Below, piece after piece: positions 7,832 through 15,925 of a stretch of DNA of 64,000 bases. Position 1 is the stretch's first letter; the number at the start of each line of letters is the position of its first letter. The stretch lies in NCBI GenBank assembly GCA_025363655.1, contig JANYDK010000123.1:119208-183207 (forward strand), read 5' to 3'. This DNA comes from Deltaproteobacteria bacterium. GTDB taxonomy: Bacteria > Myxococcota_A > Polyangia > Polyangiales > JADJMO01. A program made the translations under genes and the position numbers. The notes under the pieces are model-generated. The model made no database searches, was not told the origin of the DNA, and was given only the letters and a program-made list of their open reading frames with translations.

Positions 7832-8875
7832 GTGGCTGCAATCGCCAAGCCTCCTCCGCCACTGTCCCTCGCCGGGCGCCTGAAGAAGCGACTTCGGCCG
7901 CCGCGACGGCTCAAGGTCACGCGCGAAGGGCGCTACTTCCTCGGCATCACGTTCGGCGTCGGGCTCGCGGCCATCAACACCGGCAACAACCTTCTCTATC
8001 TGCTGCTCGGCGTGCTTCTCGCGCTCATCCTCGTCTCGGGGATCATGAGCGAGCTGGCGCTGCGTGGGCTCGGCGTGCGGCGACGGTTGCCGGGGCGTGC
8101 GCAGGTCGGGCGTCCGCACCTCGTCGAGATCGAGGTCCACAACAAGAAGGCGAAGCTCCCGTCGTATGCGATCGAGGTCGAGGACATTCGCGCGCAGCAG
8201 CCGGCCGACAAGCGGTGCTTCTTTCTCAAGGTGTCGCCGCAATCGACGCAGGTCGCGGCCTATCGTCGGACGCCGCAGCGTCGCGGTCGCGAGGCGCACG
8301 TCGCCTTTCGCGTCGCCACGCGCTTCCCTTTCGGGCTCTTCGAGAAGTCGCGGCAGCTCGAGGTGCCCGGAGAACTCATCATCTATCCCGCCGTGCACGC
8401 CGTTCGGCTGCCGCCGCAGACGGCGCGGGCGACGGGAGCTGGGGCGCGAATCGCGTCGCGGGGCGGGAGCGACGAGCTGCTCGGCTTACGACCGTACAGG
8501 CCGGGCGACGACACGCGACAGGTCTATTGGAAGAAGACCGCGGCGACGGGGCAGGTGGTCCTCCGCGAGCACGCCGCCGAGGGTGCCCCCGAGATGGAGA
8601 TCGAGCTCGACGACGTCTCGTCGCTGGTCGCTCGTCCCGAGGCCGATGAAGAGCGGAGGCGTTGGTTCGAACAGTTCGAAGGGCGCATTCGTGACGTCGC
8701 GTCACGGGCGGTGGCCCACCTCGCCCGCGGAGATTTTCTCCTCCTGAAGACGACGAGCGGTGCGCGGCTCAACGGCAATCCGCGCCTCGGTAGCGATCCG
8801 GTCCTCCGCTTCCTGGCGCTGCTCGAGCCCGTCGCGCACGGCGTCGAAATGGCCAAAAAAGAGCCGGATTCATGA
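7832..8875 (+). CDS. DUF58 domain protein
   Basis: A 347-aa membrane-anchored protein of the DUF58 family. The N-terminus carries a basic cytoplasmic segment and two adjacent hydrophobic spans (about residues 32-75, including LLYLLLGVLLALILVSGIM). The DUF58 signature lies near residues 215-245: GLRPYRPGDDTRQVYWKKTA, equivalent to the family's GD-x-R-x-I-x-W block. DUF58 proteins have a vWA-like fold and usually pair with MoxR. Start is GTG 7832, just after an extended -10 element. The stop overlaps the transglutaminase gene by 4 nt (ATGA 8872-8875). Confidence 0.88.
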   Translation: MAAIAKPPPPLSLAGRLKKRLRPPRRLKVTREGRYFLGITFGVGLAAINTGNNLLYLLLGVLLALILVSGIMSELALRGLGVRRRLPGRAQVGRPHLVEIEVHNKKAKLPSYAIEVEDIRAQQPADKRCFFLKVSPQSTQVAAYRRTPQRRGREAHVAFRVATRFPFGLFEKSRQLEVPGELIIYPAVHAVRLPPQTARATGAGARIASRGGSDELLGLRPYRPGDDTRQVYWKKTAATGQVVLREHAAEGAPEMEIELDDVSSLVARPEADEERRRWFEQFEGRIRDVASRAVAHLARGDFLLLKTTSGARLNGNPRLGSDPVLRFLALLEPVAHGVEMAKKEPDS

Positions 8876-11043
8876 AATTCGGGCTCACGCACCGGGTCCT
8901 CACGAGCGCACTCGCTGCCCTCGGTGTCCTCGCGATCGTCTTCTCCGGCGGCGTGCCGACGATCTCGCGCATCCTCTTGCTCATCGGTTTGGTCGGCGCG
9001 CTCTTCGCGACCGAGCGATTTCAGCAATCGACGACGGCCAGGTACGCGGCGGCGATCGTCCCCTCGGTGATCCTCGGCATCGAGTTCCTGCGACTCCTCG
9101 GCGGCGCATCTCTCCTCGAGCTGGCGGTCGAGTTCGCCGCGGCGCTGCAAATCGTGCGACTGGCGACTCGGCGCGGGGCCATGCACGATCAACAGGTCGT
9201 TCTCCTCGCGCTCCTCCACCTCGTTGCCGGCACCGTGCTCGGCGGGGGCATCGCGTACGGTCTATGCCTCTTCGGCTTTCTCATCCTCGCGCCCGGCGCA
9301 CTCGTGCTGTCGCACCTGCGTCGCGAGGTCGAGGGCAACTACCGACAGGGCGCGCGCGATCGCACCGGGCTCCCCGTCGACGTGCCGCGTATCCTTCGCT
9401 CGCGACGCGTGATCGGGCCTGGTTTTCTCGCGCTGACGTGCGTGCTCAGCCTCCCGATTCTCGTCTTCACGGCGCTCCTCTTCATCATCTTCCCGCGTGT
9501 CGGGCTCTCGCTGCTGCTCTTCCAGAATCAGCACGCGGTGCGGACCACCGGGTTCGGCAACACCATCGACATCTCGGGGCAGGGGACGATTCGCAGCGAC
9601 TCGTCGATCGTCCTCCGTTTCCGAACCAGCACCGACGACCCGCCGCCGACCAAGCTGGTCTTGCGGCTCCGTGGCACCGCCTTCGACGAATACAGCGGCG
9701 GGGGGCAGTGGGCGCGCTCGGAGCGTGAGCGCATCGGACTGCCGCGCGTGGGACTCGACGTGCCGCTCGTGCGGATGCCCGATCCGAACGACAAGGCGGT
9801 GGCCATCGATCTCGAGCCGCTCGATCCGAACGTGCTCTTCCTCCCGCCGCGCACCGTCGCCATTCGCTGGGCCGATGGGAGCGGGTCCCTTCGGCCGCCG
9901 CCGGTGGTGAAGGGCGAAGAAGGCACGCTTCGCTACGAGACCCCGAACGAGCGCGTGCTCCACTACGAAGCGTTCCTCGCGCCGCCGGAAGAGCGGATGG
10001 TCGATCAACTGACCGAGCGCGATCGGGCGCGGTATCTCCAGCTCCCGAAGGAGATCACGCCGCGCATGCGCGAGCTGGCGACGCGTTGGATCGTCGGCGC
10101 GAAGAACGACTACGAGCGCGCGCTCATGATCTCCGAGCACCTCGAGCACGACTACACGTACACGCTGGAGGCGCCTTCGGGCGGGAAGCCGAACCCCCTC
10201 GACGACTTCCTCTTCGAATCACGCGCCGGCCACTGCGAGTTCTTCTCGACGGCGATGGCGATTCTCCTCCGCACCGTCGGGGTGCCGACGCGCAACGTCA
10301 GCGGCTTCGTCGGCGGGACGTACAATCGATTCGGCGGCTTCTACGCCGTGCGCAACGGCGACGCGCACTCGTGGGTCGAGGCCTACATCGATGCGCCTTC
10401 GGGAGGCGGATGGGTGACCTTCGACCCGACGCCCTCGGACGGCGCACAACCGCTCGCCGATGGCGGCGGCTTCTGGGGCCTGCTCCGCGACGCCTACGAG
10501 GCGGTGTCGCAAGGGTGGGATCGCTACGTCGTCAACTACGATCTGCCGACGCAGATGACGCTCTTCCAGCGCATTCAGCGGAGCCTGGAGAAGGCCCGCA
10601 AAGACCTGTCGCCGGGCTCGAGTGGAATCAAGCTGCGCACCGTGCTCATCGCGGGAGGCGTCCTCTTCCTCGTCGGTGCAGGCGTCTATTTCTACCGTCG
10701 TCGGCGACTTCGCCCGGACGCCGAAGAGAAGCTCGCTACGCGTGCGAGGCAGCAGCGCGTCGCCACCGAGCTGTGGATGCAGGCCGAAGAAGCGCTGCAA
10801 TCGCGGGGGGCCTCGCGTCCACGCAACATCCCGCCGCTGCGATTCGCGGAACAGCTCCGCGAGACCCGCAAAGACACGCTCGGCGAGCAGGCGTATGCGC
10901 TTGCGAGTCGATATGCACTCGCGCGCTTCGGAAACGTCGCGCTCTCGACGGAAGAAGAGCGGGAGTTCCTTCGTCGCGTCGCCGTCATTCGTCAAGGCGA
11001 AGTCGCCGAGGACGAGGCGCTGCCGCCGGCAGCCGCGGAGTAG
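8872..11043 (+). CDS. TgpA-family transglutaminase membrane protein
   Basis: A 723-aa inner-membrane protein with the TgpA layout. Hydrophobic helices fill roughly residues 1-215. A periplasmic transglutaminase core holds the full triad Cys455 (GHCEFF), His499 (GDAHSW) and Asp518 (FDPTPSD). Another transmembrane helix (about 585-605, VLIAGGVLFLVGAGVYF) precedes a basic cytoplasmic C-terminal domain of DUF4129 type. TgpA of Pseudomonas is a periplasmic transglutaminase-like protein important for viability; substrates are unknown. It is translationally coupled to the DUF58 gene and followed 10 nt later by a small lipoprotein. Confidence 0.88.
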   Translation: MKFGLTHRVLTSALAALGVLAIVFSGGVPTISRILLLIGLVGALFATERFQQSTTARYAAAIVPSVILGIEFLRLLGGASLLELAVEFAAALQIVRLATRRGAMHDQQVVLLALLHLVAGTVLGGGIAYGLCLFGFLILAPGALVLSHLRREVEGNYRQGARDRTGLPVDVPRILRSRRVIGPGFLALTCVLSLPILVFTALLFIIFPRVGLSLLLFQNQHAVRTTGFGNTIDISGQGTIRSDSSIVLRFRTSTDDPPPTKLVLRLRGTAFDEYSGGGQWARSERERIGLPRVGLDVPLVRMPDPNDKAVAIDLEPLDPNVLFLPPRTVAIRWADGSGSLRPPPVVKGEEGTLRYETPNERVLHYEAFLAPPEERMVDQLTERDRARYLQLPKEITPRMRELATRWIVGAKNDYERALMISEHLEHDYTYTLEAPSGGKPNPLDDFLFESRAGHCEFFSTAMAILLRTVGVPTRNVSGFVGGTYNRFGGFYAVRNGDAHSWVEAYIDAPSGGGWVTFDPTPSDGAQPLADGGGFWGLLRDAYEAVSQGWDRYVVNYDLPTQMTLFQRIQRSLEKARKDLSPGSSGIKLRTVLIAGGVLFLVGAGVYFYRRRRLRPDAEEKLATRARQQRVATELWMQAEEALQSRGASRPRNIPPLRFAEQLRETRKDTLGEQAYALASRYALARFGNVALSTEEEREFLRRVAVIRQGEVAEDEALPPAAAE

Positions 11044-11053
11044 GAGAAACGAC

Positions 11054-11290
11054 GTGCGCAACTCGCTCCGATGGGCTCCTCTCGCGATGGTCGCGATCGC
11101 TGTCTTCACGCTCGCGGCGGCCGTGTGCGGCTGCGGAGGAACCCCACCGCCTCCGAACGCCTGCGCGATGCCGCCCAAACCGGAGCCGGAGAAGCCGGAG
11201 AAGCCGGGGAAGCCGAAGAAGGACGACTTCGGCGTCTGCACCGACGCCCCGTCCGATGGGGGTCTCGCCGACGCAGGAGATGCGCCGTAG
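11054..11290 (+). CDS. Small Pro/Lys-rich lipoprotein
   Basis: A 78-aa protein starting at GTG 11054, with GGAG 8 nt upstream. A hydrophobic segment (LAMVAIAVFTLAAAV) leads to Cys-Gly-Cys-Gly, a plausible though non-canonical lipobox. It is followed by a Pro-rich stretch and a repeated Glu-Lys-Pro motif (PEPEKPEKPGKPKK), then a Cys and an acidic tail. It sits 10 nt after the transglutaminase gene and so is likely co-transcribed. No family was recognised. It could be a small accessory or substrate of that system, which is inference only. Confidence 0.5.
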   Translation: MRNSLRWAPLAMVAIAVFTLAAAVCGCGGTPPPPNACAMPPKPEPEKPEKPGKPKKDDFGVCTDAPSDGGLADAGDAP

Positions 11291-11339
11291 CGCCTCGAGC
11301 CCTGCAATTTTGGCCGTTTCCGCTCGGGCGGCTCGCTAC

Positions 11340-11345
11340 TAAAGT
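11340..11345 (+). promoter_or_regulatory. Putative -10 element of hmgA
   Basis: TAAAGT lies 9 nt before the hmgA ATG, the same spacing seen for other TAnnnT elements in this window. No -35 is obvious. Confidence 0.35.
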
Positions 11346-11354
11346 GGGCCGCCC

Positions 11355-12536
11355 ATGATTCACCGCGTCGCGCTCGGAGCGCTTCCCGACAAGCCGCACA
11401 CCGTCTTTCGCGCGCCCGACGGGAGCATCGTCTACGAGGAGATGTTCACGCGCGGCGGTTTCGACGGACCGTTCTCGTATCTCCATCACCGCATGCCGAT
11501 CACCGCGCCGCGTGGGGTCGAGGCGACGACGCGCGGGTTTCCGATCGCGCAGCCGAGCGCCGAGGGCAACCATCCGCTCCAGCGTCGGCTCTACGATTCG
11601 AACCTCGCGACGACGGGTGGGGCGATGCTCGAGGCGCGCACGCCGATCGTCGTCAACAAGGACGTCTCCATGTACGTGGCGCGGCCGACCAAGAGCGACG
11701 ACGTGCTCTTCGCCAACGGAGACGGAGACGAGCTCTGGTACGTATTTTCCGGCGACTTGGTGCTCGTGAGCCCATTCGGTCGGCTCGCGGTCACCGCTGG
11801 GGACTACGTGCACGTGCCTCGATCGTGCGTGCACCTCTGGGAGTTGGTTTCGAAGGACGCGGCGCTGATCGTCTTCGAAGCGCGCGGCGGGTGTTACGTG
11901 CCCGACAACTTCCGCAACCCGGTCGGGCAGCTCAAGCTCGATGCGCCGTACACGCACCGCGACTTCAAGATCCCAGAGGCGCCCATTGCGTCGTTCGATC
12001 ACGCGCCGAGCGGGCCGACCGAGCTGGTGGTGAAGAAGCTCGACAAGTTCTCGATGCACCACCTCCAGTACACGCCTCTCGACGTCGTCGGCTGGGATGG
12101 CTTCGCCTATCCCTTCGCGTTTCCGATCGAGAAATATCAGGCAAAAACGGGCCTCATCCATTTGCCGCCGACCATCCACACGACGTTCGTCGGGCCCGGC
12201 TTCGCCATCTGCTCGTTCGTGCCGCGCGTCACCGACACGCACCCGCAGGCGATTCCCTGCCCGTATCCGCACTCGAGCGTCGATTGCGACGAGATCCTCT
12301 TCTACGTGAAGGGCAACTTCACCAGCCGCCGCGGCGTCGGACCGGGCGCGATCTCGCTTCACCCGGCCGGAATCGCGCATGGACCTCATCCGGGCGCCTA
12401 CGAAGCGAGCATCGGCACGGTGCGCACCGACGAGCTGGCGGTGATGATCGACACCTTCGCGCCGCTGATTCCCACGCGGGAAGCCGTGGCGTTGGAGAAC
12501 CGCGACTACCACATGGCGTGGCAGCTCAAGACCTAG
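11355..12536 (+). CDS. hmgA: Homogentisate 1,2-dioxygenase
   Basis: A 393-aa non-heme Fe(II) dioxygenase that opens the ring of homogentisate to maleylacetoacetate in tyrosine and phenylalanine breakdown. It shows the long jelly-roll layout with YVFSGDLVL and YVHVPRSCVH in the N-terminal part. The iron-ligand region lies near residues 310-350: HSSVDCDEILFYVKG supplies the glutamate, and HPAGIAHGPHPGAYE the histidines. Length is in the shorter bacterial range. It is a single-gene unit converging on a secreted esterase. A small FAH-family enzyme 24 kb away is not the expected class of fumarylacetoacetase for the same pathway. Confidence 0.92.
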   Translation: MIHRVALGALPDKPHTVFRAPDGSIVYEEMFTRGGFDGPFSYLHHRMPITAPRGVEATTRGFPIAQPSAEGNHPLQRRLYDSNLATTGGAMLEARTPIVVNKDVSMYVARPTKSDDVLFANGDGDELWYVFSGDLVLVSPFGRLAVTAGDYVHVPRSCVHLWELVSKDAALIVFEARGGCYVPDNFRNPVGQLKLDAPYTHRDFKIPEAPIASFDHAPSGPTELVVKKLDKFSMHHLQYTPLDVVGWDGFAYPFAFPIEKYQAKTGLIHLPPTIHTTFVGPGFAICSFVPRVTDTHPQAIPCPYPHSSVDCDEILFYVKGNFTSRRGVGPGAISLHPAGIAHGPHPGAYEASIGTVRTDELAVMIDTFAPLIPTREAVALENRDYHMAWQLKT

Positions 12537-12542
12537 AAGAGG

Positions 12543-12558
12543 TCGTCGTTTCGACGAA
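12543..12558. terminator. Possible small bidirectional hairpin
   Basis: In the 24-bp gap between convergent hmgA and the esterase gene, TCGTCG and CGACGA flank a TTT loop, giving a 6-bp stem. No U-run follows on either strand, so this is a weak candidate terminator. Confidence 0.25.
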
Positions 12559-12560
12559 GA

Positions 12561-13394
12561 CTACTTCGCGGTCACGAGCCACTTCAGGGCTTTGCGGAAG
12601 TTCTGGCCCATGGTCTCGCTCGGGATGGCGTGCCAGTAGCCCTTGGGGACGTTGAGCTTCACCGGGACGTGGAGCGCGCGCAGGTGCTCGAAGGCCTGCT
12701 GCGACTCGCTCACGACCATGTCCATCTCGCCGGTCCAGAGATAGACGCGCTTGAGCTTCTTGCTGGCCGACTCGATGACCGTCTTGTCGTAGCCGAAGTA
12801 GCGATCGCAGCTGGCGATGATGAGCCAACGATTGAAAGTCTTCGGGTCGTGCTCGCCGATGTTCTGGGCGATGAACGCGCCCTCGGAGAAGCCGATGAGG
12901 ACGTTGCCGTAGAGCTGCACGCGTCGGCCGAACTTCTTGCGAAGCGAGGCGAGCGCGCCCATCACGTTCTTCATCGAGCTGACCGGATCGTTGCCCCAAC
13001 CCTTGGAGCCACCGCCGCGATCTTCTTGGCCGGAAGGGCACAAAACCCAGCCGAATTCGGTGCCGACGCGGGCCCAGTCACGACAGCCTTCGGCGGGAGA
13101 ACCACCGCGGCCGTGCAAGTAGACGATGACCGGCTTCATCGAGCGCGCGCTGCGCGGCTTGTAGAAGTACGCGTCGGGAAAGCCCGGGTTCTCGATGGCT
13201 TGGGGCGCGATGGCGTTGAGGCCGATTTGTCCCTGCGGCTTCTGCGAGAGGCCGGTGGGGATGGCCGGCGCTGCGGCGACCGAGGGAGCGCCCGAAGGAG
13301 CCGCGTTGGCGCTCGGTCCCGGAAGGACGAGCGCCGCGCCGACGACGGCGACGAGGGGGAGGGCGAAGGCAGTGAGCTTCTTGGCGAACGACAT
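12561..13394 (-). CDS. Secreted alpha/beta-hydrolase (esterase/phospholipase type)
   Basis: A 277-aa exported hydrolase. A Sec signal peptide covers residues 1-31 (LTAFALPLVAVVGAALVLPGPSANA), followed by an Ala/Pro-rich linker. The alpha/beta-hydrolase core has the oxyanion strand VIVYLHGRGG (His94), nucleophile elbow GFSEGAF with Ser170, a probable acid in GEMDMVV and the catalytic His in GYWHAIPSE near residue 255. It resembles PHB-depolymerase or phospholipase/carboxylesterase-like secreted esterases, but the substrate cannot be read. ATG start at 13394; a 139-bp non-coding stretch upstream should hold its promoter. Confidence 0.8.
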   Translation of the reverse strand: MSFAKKLTAFALPLVAVVGAALVLPGPSANAAPSGAPSVAAAPAIPTGLSQKPQGQIGLNAIAPQAIENPGFPDAYFYKPRSARSMKPVIVYLHGRGGSPAEGCRDWARVGTEFGWVLCPSGQEDRGGGSKGWGNDPVSSMKNVMGALASLRKKFGRRVQLYGNVLIGFSEGAFIAQNIGEHDPKTFNRWLIIASCDRYFGYDKTVIESASKKLKRVYLWTGEMDMVVSESQQAFEHLRALHVPVKLNVPKGYWHAIPSETMGQNFRKALKWLVTAK

Positions 13395-13533
13395 CGGATC
13401 GAGCGAGCCTCTTCGAACGTCGGCTAGCAGACGCTCGGAGCGGAGAACAAATTACGCACCGATCTCTTTCTAGCCCAGCTACCCCGAGGAAATCACGCGT
13501 CGCGATGCACTCGACGGATGTACAGGAGGGAGC

Positions 13534-14718
13534 TCAGCCCGCCACCAGCACGAACTTGGTGATTTCTGGGCGAATCGCGATGCGGGTGGGCGGGCCGGAG
13601 GTGCCGAAGCCGCGGTTGACGTAGAGGCGAAGGTCGTCGTGCTGCGAGAGTCCGGCGAGGCTCGGGTAGGCCTGCGCGAGGACGAGGGGCCCGAACGGGG
13701 CGATTTGGCCGCCGTGGGTGTGGCCCGACAGCATGAGGTCGAAGCCGAAGATCTGTGCCCGCGAGACGTACGAAGGTTGGTGACAGAGGAGGATGCGCGC
13801 GAGGTCGGGCGGCAGACGCGAGAGCGCAGCAGCGGGACGCGGACCAGGTCCTCGACGGTGCCGCTCGGAGGACAGGTCGTCGACGCCGACGAGCGCGAAG
13901 CCTCCGCCATCGTTCGGCGCGATGACGCGACCTTCGTTGTAGAGCGCGTCGACGCCGGCGCTGCGAATCGCGCCGAGCACGAGATCGGCGCCGGCGTAGT
14001 GCTCGTGGTTGCCGGCGATGGCGACGCCACCGAAGCGCGCGTGGTTCGAGACGCGACGAAGCCAGGCGACGGCGGACGGCACCCAGATGCGCTGCACTTC
14101 GATGAGATCGCCCGTCATCGCCACGAGGTCGGGACGGAGGCGGGCGATGGCCTCTTCGGCGAGCCGCAGGGGATGCTCGCCGAGAAAAGGGCCGACGTGC
14201 ACGTCGGAGAGTTGCACCAACGTGAAGCCATCGAGAGCGCGCGGCAGGCGGGCGAGGCGAATGGGGACCTCGACGATCTCGAAGTCGACGCGCGTCTTGA
14301 ACGTGCCCCAGAGGATCGGCAAGCTGCTCCCGAGCGCGATCGTTCCAGCGCCTATTTTCGCGAGCGCTTCGCGTCGATCGAGGACGACGACCGGCGTCGA
14401 GGACGCGGGGACGTCGGTGGTTCGGCGACGGGCTCGAAGCCAGAGCGCCACCTCGAGGAGGACGATGCCGCCGAAGGCGATCGCGACGAAGAGGTGGAGG
14501 AGCGAAACGCTGGCGTCGAACGTCTCCATCCACGCGCCTCCCGTCGCGGCGACGCGGGAGACGAGGAGCGGCACGCCGACGAGCACGACGATCAGTCCGA
14601 AGAGCGCGAGCACCACGGTTCGCCGAAGTCGAAACCGGAAACGCGCCCAGAGCACTACGAGCGTGTCGAAAATGGCCGTCGCGGAGGCGATGGCGAGGAC
14701 ACGGACGAAGTCGCTCAA
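13534..14718 (-). CDS. Membrane-anchored metallophosphoesterase
   Basis: A 394-aa protein with four hydrophobic helices in the first 95 residues, a linker, and a calcineurin-like phosphoesterase domain from about residue 160. The di-metal motifs are intact: LSDVHVG, MTGDL, GNHEHY and GHTHGGQ. This layout matches YkuE/YaeI-like phosphoesterases, some of which cleave nucleotide-lipids such as UDP-diacylglucosamine; a TAT-like segment with two arginines precedes the domain. Its start overlaps the tsaD stop (ATGA 14715-14718), so the two are co-translated. Substrate unknown. Confidence 0.85.
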   Translation of the reverse strand: MSDFVRVLAIASATAIFDTLVVLWARFRFRLRRTVVLALFGLIVVLVGVPLLVSRVAATGGAWMETFDASVSLLHLFVAIAFGGIVLLEVALWLRARRRTTDVPASSTPVVVLDRREALAKIGAGTIALGSSLPILWGTFKTRVDFEIVEVPIRLARLPRALDGFTLVQLSDVHVGPFLGEHPLRLAEEAIARLRPDLVAMTGDLIEVQRIWVPSAVAWLRRVSNHARFGGVAIAGNHEHYAGADLVLGAIRSAGVDALYNEGRVIAPNDGGGFALVGVDDLSSERHRRGPGPRPAAALSRLPPDLARILLCHQPSYVSRAQIFGFDLMLSGHTHGGQIAPFGPLVLAQAYPSLAGLSQHDDLRLYVNRGFGTSGPPTRIAIRPEITKFVLVAG

Positions 14719-15797
14719 CGTGCCTCGAGGCGGCGGGTGGCGGCCGGCCCTCGGTGCGTGCGGCGCGGGAGAACGCTTTGGCTCGAAGCGAGGAGTCGAC
14801 CGTCGTCGCGCTCACCGGCAATGAAGCGCTGTGCGCCGGCGTAGGCGATCATCGCCGCGTTGTCGGTGCAGCTGGCGAGGGGAGGCACGGTGAGGGCGAG
14901 GCCGCGCGCCTTGGCTGCCTCGATCGCACGCGCGCGAAGCTCGCGATTGGCCGCGACGCCGCCGGTGATCACGAGGTGATGGAGCCCCTCGGAGTCGGCT
15001 GCGGCAATCAACTTGTCGATGAGCACACGCGTGGCCGTGGCCTGGAACGAGGCGCAGACGTCGGCGACGGTTTGCTCGTCTCGCTCGGGGTGCGACGCCA
15101 CCCATTCGGCGACCTGGGTCTTGAGTCCAGAGAAGCTGAACTCCAGGCTCTTGCGCTGCGCCATCGGGCGAACGAACGGGATGCGCGTCGGATCACCCTG
15201 TTTTGCGAGGCGATCGACGACAGGACCGCCTGGGTACCCGAGGCCGAGGAGCTTCGCCACTTTGTCGAAGCACTCGCCCGCGGCGTCGTCACGGGTCGCC
15301 CCGAGCTCGCGAATTTGCGGTGCGAGCGGTCCGTCGACTCGATAGATGGCGGTGTGTCCACCCGAGGCGAGGAGCCCGGCGTAGGGAAACGAGAGAGGCG
15401 CATCGGCACCGGGGACGGGCTCGCGACGAAGGAAGGGCGCGAGCAGATGCCCGATCAAGTGATCGACGCCGACCAGCGGCACGCCCGAAGCGAACGACAG
15501 CCCCTTCGCCAGCTGCACGCCGACGAGCAAGGCCCCGATGAGCCCGGGGCGACACGTCACCGCGATGGCGTCGACCTCGCGAAGATCTTTTCCTGCGCGT
15601 GCAAGCGCCTCACGAATCACCGGCCCGGCAGCGCGAAGATGATCGCGCGAAGCGAGCTCGGGCACCACACCACCGTAGGGAGCGTGCAGCTTCACCTGGC
15701 TGTGCACGACGTCGGAGGCGACGTCTCCGTCGGACGAGACCACTGCCGCCGCCGTCTCGTCGCACGACGACTCCACTCCGAGCACCCAGGCGACCAT
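14715..15797 (-). CDS. tsaD: tRNA N6-adenosine threonylcarbamoyltransferase
   Basis: A 360-aa enzyme that transfers the threonylcarbamoyl group to A37 of ANN-decoding tRNAs (t6A). ASKHA-fold motifs are clear: GVESSCDETAAAVV, YGGVVPELASRDHL, DHLIGHL with metal-binding histidines, LLASGGHT, and ITGGVAANRELR near the nucleotide site. The usual HxxxH spacing is kept. Length is slightly above the typical 335-345 aa because of the C-terminal tail. Start at ATG 15795-15797. It is divergent from ccmF and first in a two-gene unit with the metallophosphoesterase. Confidence 0.95.
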   Translation of the reverse strand: MVAWVLGVESSCDETAAAVVSSDGDVASDVVHSQVKLHAPYGGVVPELASRDHLRAAGPVIREALARAGKDLREVDAIAVTCRPGLIGALLVGVQLAKGLSFASGVPLVGVDHLIGHLLAPFLRREPVPGADAPLSFPYAGLLASGGHTAIYRVDGPLAPQIRELGATRDDAAGECFDKVAKLLGLGYPGGPVVDRLAKQGDPTRIPFVRPMAQRKSLEFSFSGLKTQVAEWVASHPERDEQTVADVCASFQATATRVLIDKLIAAADSEGLHHLVITGGVAANRELRARAIEAAKARGLALTVPPLASCTDNAAMIAYAGAQRFIAGERDDGRLLASSQSVLPRRTHRGPAATRRLEAR

Positions 15798-15925
15798 GCA
15801 ACCCTATGTGCGCGCGCGCCGTCGCGTCGGCAAGTCTACCGCGGACGAGTGGGCAGGGAAGGGTTGACTGCGGGGCCTCGGAAGCGGTGTGCCGGACCCT
15901 ACCGTGCTAGCACTGCCCTAGCTCC

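Noticed and set aside
8660..8680. tRNA T-loop-like GGTTCGAAC
   Set aside because: It lies inside the DUF58 coding sequence, and no cloverleaf can be drawn around it.
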